Positions 17,002 to 27,701 of a stretch of 64,000 nt of DNA are shown in pieces; the first letter of the stretch is position 1, and every line of letters starts with the position of its first letter. Made by a program: the position numbers and the translations under genes. Origin of the DNA: Shimia sagamensis (GTDB lineage Bacteria; Pseudomonadota; Alphaproteobacteria; Rhodobacterales; Rhodobacteraceae); NCBI RefSeq assembly GCF_900182745.1, contig NZ_FXTY01000004.1, forward strand, positions 248,001 through 312,000, read 5' to 3'. The notes under the pieces are model-generated. The model saw only the letters and a list, made by a program, of their open reading frames with translations, had not been told where the DNA came from and ran no database searches.

Positions 17002-18372
17002 CTAAGATCTCCCTTTGATCGGGCTGAGTGCCGAGATCTCGCGCAGTTTTGCACGCACGGCCCAGTCCGGACCAAAGCCGTATCGTGCCCAGCCAAGACT
17101 GTCCAGACGCAGGGCGCCGGCGTCCTCGAACTTGCCTTCCATCTCCAGCGCTTCCGCCTGCAAAAGCATAAGGGTGGACAACAAGGCAGCGTTTTCAAAG
17201 CGCCCAGCTGGTGCGATTTGTGGGTTTAAGATGGTGAGGGCTTCGCGGCTATGGCCAGCGCTGATGGCATAGGCGGAGAGCTGGGTGGCAACAAAGGCGC
17301 GGTGCGGGCCGTAGGGTTCCGCAGAGCGGTAAGCGCGGTCGGCGGCTTTAAAATGTGTGTGGGCTGCGGTGATGTCTTGCGATTGCAGCAGGCGACCCAA
17401 AGCGTAGTGGGCAAAGCCGAGGCGATGATCTTGCCATCCATTATCCTGTGCAATCACAAGCGCTTGGCGGGCCGATGCCCGCCGGTTGGCTGGAGATGTT
17501 CCGGGGCCAAGGGCGGTTTGCACTGCGCTGATCCAGGCGCGTGGGGTCTCTGGTAGCGGATTGCTGGACAGTTGATCACCACGTGGATTGATGCGCGACA
17601 GGATTGACGGCAAGCGGGATGCCACTTCCCTTCGGGTCATGCCGTTGCGCAGAGTGGGATCGTAGTAGGCCCGCAGCACGGTCATATCAAAACCGGTGAG
17701 CACGGCGTGGATGTTGTCGTCGTTGAACACGCTGTCGGGCAGGCGGTAGAGGTCATTCAGGGGACCAAGCGCCTGTGCCAATTCCTCGTGCAGACAATCG
17801 CGGGTTTCCTGCGGGCTGGTGTCATTGGGCAGGAAAATCGCGATCTTTTTGCGGCTTTCCAAAAGCGCCCAATTGGCCGCGCCGCTGCGCCGGGCGGAGC
17901 GATATTGCGACAGCGAGGAAATGTTGGGCACCACAAAGCAAGCCGCTTGAGGCAGGGCTTTGCGTATGTCCCGGCGCGACACTGCCTGAATGGTGATGTT
18001 GGCGGATGGCGACTGTGTCAGCGAGATGTCGATGCGCGCTTCATTGCGCAAGCGAGCCAGAAGCGCTTTGAGGTCCGGCATCATGCCGGTGGGGGGGGCG
18101 CCGGTCACGCGCACCGTGATTGGGCCCTCAAAACGGGTGAGCCGCTCGAGGCTACGGCCACTTTCCAGCTCAAAGCTGAGGTCAAGAAAGTCGCGGGTTA
18201 TGTCGCGGTTGGAGCGGTTGGGTGGAATGGGACGAGGTGTCGAGAAAGCTTTGACCGGTGGCAAAGTGGTGTCACTCACTGCTGCGCGGGTGGGCACACC
18301 GTTTTGGCTGACAGGCGCACAGGCCGCCACAGCAAAGGCCAAAGGGATCAGTGAGGACAGAAAAAAGCGCAA
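17002..18372 (-). CDS. DUF2927 family lipoprotein
   Basis: The protein has 456 residues. A lipoprotein signal ends at AVAACAP (Cys about 18). The DUF2927 domain covers about 55-290 and holds FLDLSFELESG, TRFEGPITVR, and DCLHEELAQALGPLNDLYRLPDSVFNDD; the HEEL.Q pattern resembles a zincin-like site. The C-terminal 130 residues are helical and TPR-like. The function of DUF2927 is unknown; an envelope peptidase-like role is a guess from HEE. It starts 2 bases after the GNAT stop and belongs to the same run as the VWA gene. Confidence 0.85.
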   Translation of the reverse strand: MRFFLSSLIPLAFAVAACAPVSQNGVPTRAAVSDTTLPPVKAFSTPRPIPPNRSNRDITRDFLDLSFELESGRSLERLTRFEGPITVRVTGAPPTGMMPDLKALLARLRNEARIDISLTQSPSANITIQAVSRRDIRKALPQAACFVVPNISSLSQYRSARRSGAANWALLESRKKIAIFLPNDTSPQETRDCLHEELAQALGPLNDLYRLPDSVFNDDNIHAVLTGFDMTVLRAYYDPTLRNGMTRREVASRLPSILSRINPRGDQLSSNPLPETPRAWISAVQTALGPGTSPANRRASARQALVIAQDNGWQDHRLGFAHYALGRLLQSQDITAAHTHFKAADRAYRSAEPYGPHRAFVATQLSAYAISAGHSREALTILNPQIAPAGRFENAALLSTLMLLQAEALEMEGKFEDAGALRLDSLGWARYGFGPDWAVRAKLREISALSPIKGRS

Positions 18373-18374
18373 AA

Positions 18375-18827
18375 TCAGGGCCTTTGATATTTAATAAACG
18401 GGGTCAACTGCCCGATCCGATCATAGAGTTTACGGGCGTTGGTGTTAAATTCTTGTGTCATCCAATACACGCTTGGCGCACCGGCGTCATCTGCGGCATT
18501 GTAAACCGCTTCAATCAGTTTGCGACCGACACCTGTGCCACGGACGTCTGGATCGGCGTAGAGGTCTTGCAGATAACAAACGTTTTCAACTTTCCAAGCG
18601 TGGCGGTGGAACAGGTAGTGGGTCAAGCCAATGAGCTTGCCGTCCGATTCTGCAACCAGGCAGGAGTAATCTTGTGGGTCGTCGCCAAGGAGGCGAGCGA
18701 AGGTCGCAGTGTACACTTCTTCCGTAACAGCGCTTTCGTAAAAGGTGATGTAGGCGGTCCATAGGCGGCGCCACTCGGCATGGTCAGCTTCGGTGAGAGG
18801 ACGGATGATGACGTTCGGTTGGGACAT
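18375..18827 (-). CDS. GNAT-family N-acetyltransferase
   Basis: The product has 150 residues with the full GNAT order: N-terminal IIRPLTEADHAEWRRLW, strand LIGLTHYLFH, strand VCYLQDLYADPDVRGTGVGRKLIEAVY with the acetyl-CoA pyrophosphate loop (RGTGVG), and the C-terminal ARKLYDRIG. The substrate cannot be read. It heads the run GNAT, DUF2927, 55-residue protein, VWA. The ATG at 18827 has 153 bp upstream, including the MoxR terminator. Confidence 0.88.
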   Translation of the reverse strand: MSQPNVIIRPLTEADHAEWRRLWTAYITFYESAVTEEVYTATFARLLGDDPQDYSCLVAESDGKLIGLTHYLFHRHAWKVENVCYLQDLYADPDVRGTGVGRKLIEAVYNAADDAGAPSVYWMTQEFNTNARKLYDRIGQLTPFIKYQRP

Positions 18828-18937
18828 GCGTGGGCGGACTCCGGTTGAATGCCGATTTCGTCTACAAAATCAGGCCTTAAGTGGACTTTAACATGCGCAA
18901 AAACTTGGGCAAGAATGCGGTGGGTTTGGTGAAAATG

Positions 18938-18960
18938 AAAGGCCCGCTTGAGGCAGGCCG
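18938..18960 (-). terminator. Terminator after the MoxR gene
   Basis: On the minus strand GGCCTGC and GCGGGCC form a 7-bp stem with one G-T pair, followed by TTTCATTTTC. It lies just past the MoxR stop and separates it from the GNAT gene. Confidence 0.65.
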
Positions 18961-18980
18961 TTCAAGTTATTGGCAATCAA

Positions 18981-19820
18981 TTAGCGTCCGGAGCGGGCCA
19001 TAAAAGCGAGTCGCTCAAACAGATGCACGTCTTGTTCGTTTTTTAGCAGGGCCCCGTGCAGTTTTGGCAAAGCGTTGGCGCCGTCGCGTTTTAGGTCTTC
19101 GGGCGACAAATCCTCGGCTAATAGCAGCTTCAGCCAGTCGATCACCTCAGATGTGGACGGCTTTTTCTTCAATCCAGCAGTGTCGCGAATTTCGAAGAAC
19201 TGCGTGAGCGCGGTGGTTAACAACGCGTCCTTGATGCCGGGGTGGTGGACCTCAACGATCTGCTTCAGCGTCTCCATCTCCGGGAAACGAATGTAGTGGA
19301 AAAAGCAGCGGCGCAGGAAGGCGTCGGGCAGCTCTTTCTCGTTGTTGGAGGTGATGATGATGATCGGGCGGTGCTTGGCTTTGACGGTTTCACCAGTTTC
19401 ATAAACGTGGAACTCCATCTTATCGAGCTCTTGCAACAGGTCGTTGGGGAATTCGATGTCTGCCTTGTCGATCTCGTCGATCAACAGCACGATTTTCTCA
19501 TCAGAATCAAAGGCATCCCAGAGTTTTCCACGTTTGATGTAGTTGCCAATGTCATGCACGCGCTCGTCGCCAAGTTGGCTGTCGCGCAGCCGAGAGACAG
19601 CGTCATATTCGTAAAGGCCTTGCTGAGCCTTGGTGGTGGACTTGACGTTCCACTCGATCATTTTAAGGCCCAAACCACGGGCGATTTGCATCGCCAATTC
19701 AGTCTTGCCGGTGCCCGGCTCGCCTTTGACCAACAAGGGCCGTTCGAGGGTCACCGCAGCGTTGACCGCAACTGTCAGATCCTCGGTGGCCACGTAGTCT
19801 TTGGTACCCGAAAACTGCAT
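18981..19820 (-). CDS. MoxR-family AAA+ ATPase
   Basis: The 279 residues form a single AAA+ module with Walker A GEPGTGKT (33-40), Walker B VLLIDEIDKAD (111-121), sensor 1 in IIIITSNNEKELPDAFLRRC and an arginine-finger region. The family remodels protein complexes together with VWA-domain partners such as the CoxE-like protein downstream. The short size and the internal DYVATEDLTVAVNAAVTL opening fit the MoxR subgroup paired with CoxE. It is divergent from dksA, with 135 bp between start codons. Confidence 0.9.
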   Translation of the reverse strand: MQFSGTKDYVATEDLTVAVNAAVTLERPLLVKGEPGTGKTELAMQIARGLGLKMIEWNVKSTTKAQQGLYEYDAVSRLRDSQLGDERVHDIGNYIKRGKLWDAFDSDEKIVLLIDEIDKADIEFPNDLLQELDKMEFHVYETGETVKAKHRPIIIITSNNEKELPDAFLRRCFFHYIRFPEMETLKQIVEVHHPGIKDALLTTALTQFFEIRDTAGLKKKPSTSEVIDWLKLLLAEDLSPEDLKRDGANALPKLHGALLKNEQDVHLFERLAFMARSGR

Positions 19821-19955
19821 ATAATTTCTCCGCCCGTTCGCCTATTTCGGCGCGCACACTACCGTGAACATATTTTGTCCGCAATGTGCGGTTAACAGGT
19901 AGTGACATTCCCCAGCCAACGGAGTATTGGCTGGCACGGAGAGAAGGGGGGTTAC

Positions 19956-20429
19956 ATGTCTGAATTGAATACCACGATGGACGTGAACCGCGATGAGGGA
20001 GCAGAAATGAAAGCCGAAACTTTCCTGCCCGACGACTATCGTCCCGCAGAAGATGAGCCGTTCATGAATGACCGGCAGGTCGAATACTTTCGACGCAAAC
20101 TATTGAGCTGGAAAGAAGATCTACTTGCGGACACCCGTGACACGATCGAAGGGCTGCAAGATGGCACCCGCAATATTCCGGACGTTGCCGACCGCGCCAG
20201 TGAGGAGACTGACCGCGCGCTTGAGCTGCGCACTCGGGATCGTCAGCGCAAATTGGTGAACAAAATTGACAGCGCTATTCGCCGCATTGATGAAGGCGAA
20301 TATGGGTACTGCGAAGTGACGGGGGAGCCAATTTCGCTCAAACGTCTGGATGCGCGCCCAATTGCGACCATGAGCCTTGAGGCGCAAGAGCGCCACGAGC
20401 GTCGTGAAAAAGTCCACCGCGACGACTAA
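19956..20429 (+). CDS. dksA: DksA-family RNA polymerase-binding transcription factor
   Basis: DksA enters the RNA polymerase secondary channel and, with ppGpp, resets rRNA and amino-acid promoters. The 157 residues include a coiled coil (about 36-110) with the tip motif DVADRA (DxxDxA, 76-81) needed for activity. The C4 zinc finger is reduced to one cysteine (Cys119 in YGYCEVTGEP); this degenerate form is known in Rhodobacterales DksA. The start is uncertain: ATG 19956 follows GAAGGGGGG, and ATG 20007 follows GAGGGAG. A strong terminator follows. Confidence 0.9.
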   Translation: MSELNTTMDVNRDEGAEMKAETFLPDDYRPAEDEPFMNDRQVEYFRRKLLSWKEDLLADTRDTIEGLQDGTRNIPDVADRASEETDRALELRTRDRQRKLVNKIDSAIRRIDEGEYGYCEVTGEPISLKRLDARPIATMSLEAQERHERREKVHRDD

Positions 20430-20482
20430 ATTGCGAGATTGCCTGTGACGGAAAAACGCAGGCAAGGATGAGAAAAACAAGG

Positions 20483-20510
20483 ACGCTGGGGCTTTTGCTC
20501 CGGCGTTTTT
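20483..20510 (+). terminator. Rho-independent terminator after dksA
   Basis: ACGCTGGGGC (20483-20492) pairs with GCTCCGGCGT (20497-20506), with two G-T pairs and a TTTT loop, and is followed by a T run (20506-20510). Confidence 0.85.
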
Positions 20511-20526
20511 GCTTTAGGGTCAAGCC

Positions 20527-21714
20527 ATGGATTTGCAAGGTAAAAAGATCACCATCATTGGCGCAGGGATTGGCGGGTTGACAGCTGCGCTGGCCTTACA
20601 CCAACGGGGCGCCAAGGTGCATATTTTGGAGCAGGCCGAGGCGATCAAAGAGGTTGGAGCGGGCCTGCAGATCAGTCCCAACGGTATGGCCGTACTCAGG
20701 GCGCTGGGTGTGGACGCGGCGCTTAAGGCGCGAGCCGTGCGGGCGGATGCGGTGGAGTTGCGCGACTATGCCGCGGGGCGACTGGTGAGTCGGCTGGACC
20801 TTGGGTTGATTTCCGAAAATGACCCGCTGCGACCGACCGAATACTATTTTGTGCATCGGGCGGATCTGGTTGATGTTTTGGCCGAGGCCGTTCGAAATGC
20901 CGGCATAAAAGTGCTTTTACTTCAGCAGGTTGAGACTGTTGTGCCTGGTGATCGGCCCAAGGTTATCATGGCCAATGGCGCGGAGATGACGGCGGATTTG
21001 ATTGTGGGTGCAGATGGGCTGCATTCCAAGATGCGCCCCGTGTTGAATGGCACGGTGGCGCCGTTTTTCACACGGCAAGCGGCGTGGCGGGCAACGGTGC
21101 CCAACACCATGGCACATCCTGACCTGGTGCAGGTGCATATGGGGCCAAAACGCCATGTGGTGAGTTATCCCCTGCGCGGGGGAGAACTGGTGAATATTGT
21201 CGCTGTTCAGGAGCAAGTTGGCTGGACCGAGGAAGGTTGGCACATCCCGGACGATCCTGCCAACCTGATGGAAACATTTAAAGATTTTGGCGGCGGTGTG
21301 CGACGTATGTTGGCGGAGGTCAGTGATGTGCGCAAATGGGGGTTGTTCCGGCATCCGGTGGCGCCTGTCTGGCATAAGGACAATTGTGCTTTGCTTGGTG
21401 ATGCGGCGCATCCCACCTTGCCCTTTATGGCGCAAGGCGCGGTGATGGCGATGGAAGATGCGTGGGTCTTAGGGGATACCCTTGAAAAGGCGGAGAATTT
21501 TGACAGCGGTCTTGCGTCTTATCAGGCCCGACGCGCGGGGCGTGTGGCCAAGGTTGTGGACACGGCCAGCAAGAATGCGTGGAAATACCATCTGAGCAAT
21601 GGACCGCTGCGCATGGCAGCGCATATGGGTATTCGCATGGCCTCGACTTTGGCGCCCAAGAAGATGATGGGTCAGTTTGACTGGATTTATCTGTACGACG
21701 TCACCAAAGAGTGA
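20527..21714 (+). CDS. FAD-dependent monooxygenase (salicylate hydroxylase-like group A)
   Basis: The product has 395 residues with the three flavin motifs of class A flavoprotein hydroxylases: GAGIGGLTAALAL (dinucleotide fold, about 11-23), the DG motif VGADGLHS near 160, and GDAAHPTLPF near 290. The order and spacing fit 3-hydroxybenzoate 6-hydroxylase or salicylate hydroxylase relatives that add oxygen to an aromatic ring. Neighbours give no pathway, so the substrate is unknown. It begins 17 bp after the dksA terminator with no strong ribosome binding site. Confidence 0.87.
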   Translation: MDLQGKKITIIGAGIGGLTAALALHQRGAKVHILEQAEAIKEVGAGLQISPNGMAVLRALGVDAALKARAVRADAVELRDYAAGRLVSRLDLGLISENDPLRPTEYYFVHRADLVDVLAEAVRNAGIKVLLLQQVETVVPGDRPKVIMANGAEMTADLIVGADGLHSKMRPVLNGTVAPFFTRQAAWRATVPNTMAHPDLVQVHMGPKRHVVSYPLRGGELVNIVAVQEQVGWTEEGWHIPDDPANLMETFKDFGGGVRRMLAEVSDVRKWGLFRHPVAPVWHKDNCALLGDAAHPTLPFMAQGAVMAMEDAWVLGDTLEKAENFDSGLASYQARRAGRVAKVVDTASKNAWKYHLSNGPLRMAAHMGIRMASTLAPKKMMGQFDWIYLYDVTKE

Positions 21715-21840
21715 GTGTTGCGGCGGAAATCTGTGGTGCTAACCACGGATTTCGACGTCGGTATCGCGTCAGTATCACGGTTGTTTTGCGGAGGTGCGGG
21801 ATTTTGGGGTTCTGAGCCCCTTAACGGGCAGTGCGTTGCG

Positions 21841-22734
21841 CTAGAGTGATTCTCCGACATCGCGCACCAGCTCGGATAATTGTGCGAGCTGGGCGGCCAG
21901 GGGGCTGCTTTTGCGCCAGATCATACCAATGGTTCGAGCCGGCTGAGCACCGGAAAAGCGGGCGACGTTCACGGCAGCGGCAGGGGTGTCTACGGAAATG
22001 GCCATTTCGGGAATCACTGTGACCCCAAGACCAGCGCCGACCATTTGCACCAGTGTGGAGAGAGAGGAGCCATCGAGACCTTCGTGCGGTCGAGCCGTTG
22101 GCAATGAGCAGAATGACAGCGCCTGATCGCGAAAACAGTGTCCTTCTTCGAGCAAAAGCAGCCGTTCACGTTCCAGAGTGTCTGGCGCCGGCACTGGCGC
22201 GGTGGCTTCGGTGTCCGGGCGAACCAGGACAAACTCTTCGGACCAAAGCGGCACTTCAGCGAAGGCAGGCTCAGAAACTGGCAGAGCCACAATGGCGGTG
22301 TCGATGCGACCTGCGTGCAGTTCCGCCAAGAGGTTGGCGGTCATGGTCTCGCGCACCATGAGGGCCATGTCCGGGAATGCGGTTTTGATCTCTCGCAGCA
22401 GGACGGGCAACAGGTAGGGCGCAATGGTGGGAATCACCCCGAGGCGCAGACGCCCAGTAAGGCCGGATTGTGCGGCGCGGGCCATGTCGCCAAGCTCGTC
22501 CACGCTGCGCAAAATCTCGCGCACCCGCACAAGCACGTCTTCACCAAAGGCGGTGAGGCGCACGCGGCGGGTGGTGCGCTCCAACAAGGGCGCGCCAAAG
22601 CTTTCCTCCAAGTCTTTGATCTGCACGGATAAGGCGGGTTGGGAAATTGCACATACATCTGCCGCGCGACCGAAGTGGCCGTGCTCGGCGAGGGCATCAA
22701 AATAGCGGAGTTGGCGCAGAGTAAGATTATTCAT
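21841..22734 (-). CDS. oxyR: OxyR, LysR-type peroxide sensor
   Basis: OxyR senses hydrogen peroxide through a disulfide and activates defence genes. The 297 residues have an N-terminal winged helix (LTLRQLRYFDALAEHGHFGRAA is the start of the HTH) and a regulatory domain with the redox pair Cys200 and Cys209 in EGHCFRDQALSFC, at the same spacing as E. coli Cys199/Cys208. It is divergent from katG, the classical OxyR target. Its own start codon overlaps the proposed operator, so autoregulation is likely. Confidence 0.93.
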   Translation of the reverse strand: MNNLTLRQLRYFDALAEHGHFGRAADVCAISQPALSVQIKDLEESFGAPLLERTTRRVRLTAFGEDVLVRVREILRSVDELGDMARAAQSGLTGRLRLGVIPTIAPYLLPVLLREIKTAFPDMALMVRETMTANLLAELHAGRIDTAIVALPVSEPAFAEVPLWSEEFVLVRPDTEATAPVPAPDTLERERLLLLEEGHCFRDQALSFCSLPTARPHEGLDGSSLSTLVQMVGAGLGVTVIPEMAISVDTPAAAVNVARFSGAQPARTIGMIWRKSSPLAAQLAQLSELVRDVGESL

Positions 22735-22769
22735 AGTCTGTAGTTATCAATGTGATTGGAAAATGCAAC
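22733..22769. promoter_or_regulatory. Candidate OxyR operator between oxyR and katG
   Basis: The tetrads ATAG, TTAT, ATTG and CAAC occur at 22733, 22744, 22755 and 22766, each separated by exactly 7 bases. This is the four-tetrad spacing of E. coli OxyR sites (ATAG-N7-CTAT-N7-ATAG-N7-CTAT), with weak matches in the last two. Position between the two divergent genes supports it. Confidence 0.5.
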
Positions 22770-22818
22770 TTCGTTAAATGAAATTCCTGTGCTTAGAATG
22801 GTTCCAGACAGAATGTGA

Positions 22819-25026
<2,208 letters not shown>

Positions 25027-25045
25027 TCGAAGTTAGGATGAAAGA

Positions 25046-25075
25046 GAAAGGCGCGGCGGAGGTCGCGCCTTTTTG
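25046..25075 (+). terminator. Rho-independent terminator after katG
   Basis: AGGCGCG (25049-25055) pairs with CGCGCCT (25064-25070), followed by TTTTTG. Confidence 0.8.
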
Positions 25076-25077
25076 TA

Positions 25078-25545
25078 TTAGAACACGGGTTTCATCAGCA
25101 TGAGCCAGACGATCCCCATGACCGCGAAGAAGGCAGGGAAGCCGCAGGCGAACCAGATGCGGTAGAGCGTGAAGAAACGGCTTGGAAGTGGGGTTTGCTT
25201 GTCTCGGGCAGTGCGGGCGAGGTTGCGCATTTGCAGTTGGATCCAGACGACCGGCAGCCAGAAAGCGCCAACCACCACATAGAGGATCAGCGAGAGCAGT
25301 AGCCAAGGTTCCCGGAGAGACCAGCCGAGTTGCCAGGCCAGCAGCGTGCCAGTGATCGGTTGCAGGAGTGCGGCGGTGGCGGTGAAGACGGTGTCGGCGA
25401 TCACCACAATGCCTGCGACATGGGCAATGAGAACGGGATCGCGGCTGCGGTGGGACAAGACCATAAAGAAAGCGATGCCTGCGCCGGTGCCTAAGAGGAC
25501 GGTGGCGCCAAGGACATGGGCAAAACGGAGAAGGTCTTCGATCAT
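25078..25545 (-). CDS. DUF2269 family membrane protein
   Basis: The product has 155 residues and four hydrophobic segments (about 5-30, 42-68, 78-103 and 130-152), opening with LLRFAHVLGATVLLGTGAGIAFFM, which matches the DUF2269 start including the membrane-embedded His. Function is unknown; members resemble small haem-copper or CopD-like four-helix proteins, without proof. Its ATG overlaps the stop of the upstream SDR/DoxX gene by four bases, so the two are coupled and probably act together. Confidence 0.83.
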   Translation of the reverse strand: MIEDLLRFAHVLGATVLLGTGAGIAFFMVLSHRSRDPVLIAHVAGIVVIADTVFTATAALLQPITGTLLAWQLGWSLREPWLLLSLILYVVVGAFWLPVVWIQLQMRNLARTARDKQTPLPSRFFTLYRIWFACGFPAFFAVMGIVWLMLMKPVF

Positions 25546-26834
25546 CGGTCGTCCATCAGAAGGGCTACAAAAGCGGCGAGTGTCATGCCGGGTAGGACCT
25601 TGACCATGGGGCCAAGCGGATCAGCGTAGAGGGCAGGTGTTAGCAGCGCCGCGCCGAGGAGGTAGGTGCCAGACAGAAGGATCATGCCAATGGCGGCTTT
25701 GCGGGTGTGGCGTCGGATGAGGATTGCAGTGCCAAGAAAGATGTCTGCGATGCCGCCGCCTATGACAGAGAGGGCAGCGAAGGTGGGATTGGTGCCTGTG
25801 GTGGTCAGAACCCGCATGGCTTCCGGTGTTTGGACGAGACCAATCAGACCAGAGAGCAGCCAGAACAGAGAGAGCGTGGCGATGGCCAGTGGCAGAGCAA
25901 GATAGACGCGGGCTGCGGTGCGGTCTTGTGCGGTTGCAGGATGGTTTTCCAAGGTTTCCGCAAGCGGGTGGCAGGTGTGATTGGTCAGGGCATGCCAGGG
26001 CAGAGGGTCGCCAGTGATGCCTGTGTCAAGGACCGCCAACGACGTGCTGCGCAAAGGGGCGCGCCAGCCAAGCCAGCTGAAAGCATCTGCGCAACGCGCG
26101 GTGAGAGTCAGGGACCAGCGTGGCAGAGTAGGGCGCCAAATCGGAGCAGAAACGCCGAGCCAGGTGCGGGTGCGCAGCACCAGGGTGTCAAAGTTCTGGG
26201 CGTTGGGTTCCGTGATGTCAGCAATGGTGCCTGAGGGAACTTTGAGATCGCAGGCCAAAGCCACGGCATGGGCGACATCGGCAAGGGCAACGGTTTGTAT
26301 TTGGCTGCTCTGAAAGACACGCGGCATGATGACTGGTAGGGCCGCGAGGGCCCGCAGAAGCGCGCTTCCGCCATAAGACTCGCGCCCCAGTACAAGCGTG
26401 GGCCGCAGGATTACGTGATTGGCTTGCGAGTTGGATAAGATGGCATCGCCGTCTGCTTTGGTGCGCAAAAAGGCGGTGTTGGCTTCAAGAGACACGCCGG
26501 CGGCGGAGATCTGTATCACGCGGGTTTGGGTTTTTGTGGCGGCTTGCACGAGATGTCGAACAACATCCACGTGAATTTGGCTGAGACTGTCGCGTGCGCC
26601 GTCCTGCAGCGCGCCGGAGGCGTTTACCACCACATCTGCGTCTTTCAGCAAAGCGGTCCATTGATCGGCGCTCAACGTGGTGAGGTCGAGGTGTTTCCAC
26701 CGGAATTGTGGAAAACGGGCGGCAGCTTTGGTGCTGCGGCCCACACCGGTGACGTCATATCCGACCTCTGCCAGTGCCGCCATGCAGGCGGCGCCAATCA
26801 GGCCGTAGCCGCCAAGAACAAGGGCTCTGGGCAT
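25542..26834 (-). CDS. Fusion of an NAD(P)-binding SDR-like domain and a DoxX-like membrane domain
   Basis: The 430-residue product has an N-terminal atypical-SDR domain (1-about 290) with the nucleotide motif GGYGLIG at the very start, ASGALQDG, and VIQISAAGVS, and a C-terminal membrane domain (about 305-430) with four hydrophobic segments like DoxX/DUF4267 proteins. The ATG at 26834 follows GCGGAG; an ATG five codons upstream is also possible. Such fusions occur in proteobacteria near DUF2269 genes, and the overlap of four bases with the next gene supports one functional unit. The substrate is unknown; a membrane-linked redox step on a quinone or lipid is only a guess. Confidence 0.8.
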   Translation of the reverse strand: MPRALVLGGYGLIGAACMAALAEVGYDVTGVGRSTKAAARFPQFRWKHLDLTTLSADQWTALLKDADVVVNASGALQDGARDSLSQIHVDVVRHLVQAATKTQTRVIQISAAGVSLEANTAFLRTKADGDAILSNSQANHVILRPTLVLGRESYGGSALLRALAALPVIMPRVFQSSQIQTVALADVAHAVALACDLKVPSGTIADITEPNAQNFDTLVLRTRTWLGVSAPIWRPTLPRWSLTLTARCADAFSWLGWRAPLRSTSLAVLDTGITGDPLPWHALTNHTCHPLAETLENHPATAQDRTAARVYLALPLAIATLSLFWLLSGLIGLVQTPEAMRVLTTTGTNPTFAALSVIGGGIADIFLGTAILIRRHTRKAAIGMILLSGTYLLGAALLTPALYADPLGPMVKVLPGMTLAAFVALLMDDR

Positions 26835-26930
26835 AGGGACGCTCCGCATTTACCGTTGGAGTCAGCTTATCATAAGCGCTTTGACTTGCACGGGACTTTG
26901 CGCAGTTTGCGGCAATCTGACGTTGGAGGG

Positions 26931-27542
26931 TTATTGCCTACGCACTGGATGACGTAGGACAGTACGCAGTTTTTCGGGGGCGGTTTTCCTCGGGTCCCCC
27001 AAGTAAATCTCATGGTGGTGACCGTTTTCCGTCAGGCCGTTTTGCGGAAGGAACTCCTTGTGCAATTTGGCGATGGTGGGGCCTTCCTCGCTATAGGGAC
27101 CTATGTGCAAGATTTGCGCGCAGAGGCCTTCGGCGAAGGTTTCGCGGCGCAGTGTGGCGGGTGGGTCGCCGAGTTTTTGCGCAGCCTTGTCGACGCTGGC
27201 GGCAAAGGCGGTCTGATCCAGCCAGTCGGGCAGCATGATCATCATGGTCCAATGCCATTCGTCGCGCCGATCAGATGTATAAGCCGTCATGTCGTCAGCC
27301 CACCAGAGACCTTCGAGCGGGGGCACCACGTAGTCCTTTTCCAGGGTTAGCTTGGAGAAAAACTTGAGGCCGTAGCTGACCGGATAGAGCCAGGACAAGG
27401 CGTATTGGTAGGCCTCATTGCCCGGCGCGCCGTGGCCGTCGATCATGACAAAATTCATTTCCGGGACGTCGACAAGAGCAAAGTCCTTGGCGGAGGGGGC
27501 ATAGAGCGATTTGAGGGTCTTCTTAAAATCGATTTTGGTCAT
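26931..27542 (-). CDS. GyrI-like small-molecule binding protein
   Basis: The protein has 203 residues. The features FALVDVPEMNFVMIDGHGAPGNEAYQYALSWLYPVSYGLKF and the ending HHEIYLGDPRKTAPEKLRTVLRHPV match the single-domain GyrI-like (SBM) proteins annotated as GyrI-like domain or YjbR-type ligand binding. These bind small hydrophobic molecules, and some hydrolyse epoxide or cyclopropanoid electrophiles. The ATG at 27542 is chosen because conservation begins there; a longer frame upstream is unlikely. It lies 96 bp before the SDR/DoxX gene. Confidence 0.8.
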   Translation of the reverse strand: MTKIDFKKTLKSLYAPSAKDFALVDVPEMNFVMIDGHGAPGNEAYQYALSWLYPVSYGLKFFSKLTLEKDYVVPPLEGLWWADDMTAYTSDRRDEWHWTMMIMLPDWLDQTAFAASVDKAAQKLGDPPATLRRETFAEGLCAQILHIGPYSEEGPTIAKLHKEFLPQNGLTENGHHHEIYLGDPRKTAPEKLRTVLRHPVRRQ

Positions 27543-27637
27543 GATGGTGTCCTTGCGTGGGGACCGGCGGAGAGAAAACAGCGCGGTGTTTCTCACCATT
27601 AAGCATCGAGAACAAAATGGCAACAAAAGACTGTGCC

Positions 27638-27674
27638 GGTGACACGCGAGAGAGTCAAAGTCCCGCGTGTCACC
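27638..27674. other. Perfect 11-bp hairpin after zinT
   Basis: GGTGACACGCG (27638-27648) and CGCGTGTCACC (27664-27674) are exact inverted repeats with a 15-base loop. On the minus strand the hairpin follows the zinT stop by 27 bases; GTCTTTTG comes about nine bases later, so it may be an imperfect terminator or an mRNA-stabilising stem. Confidence 0.6.
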
Positions 27675-27701
27675 AGTGTTTGGCCTCAGGAAAAGATGGC
27701 C

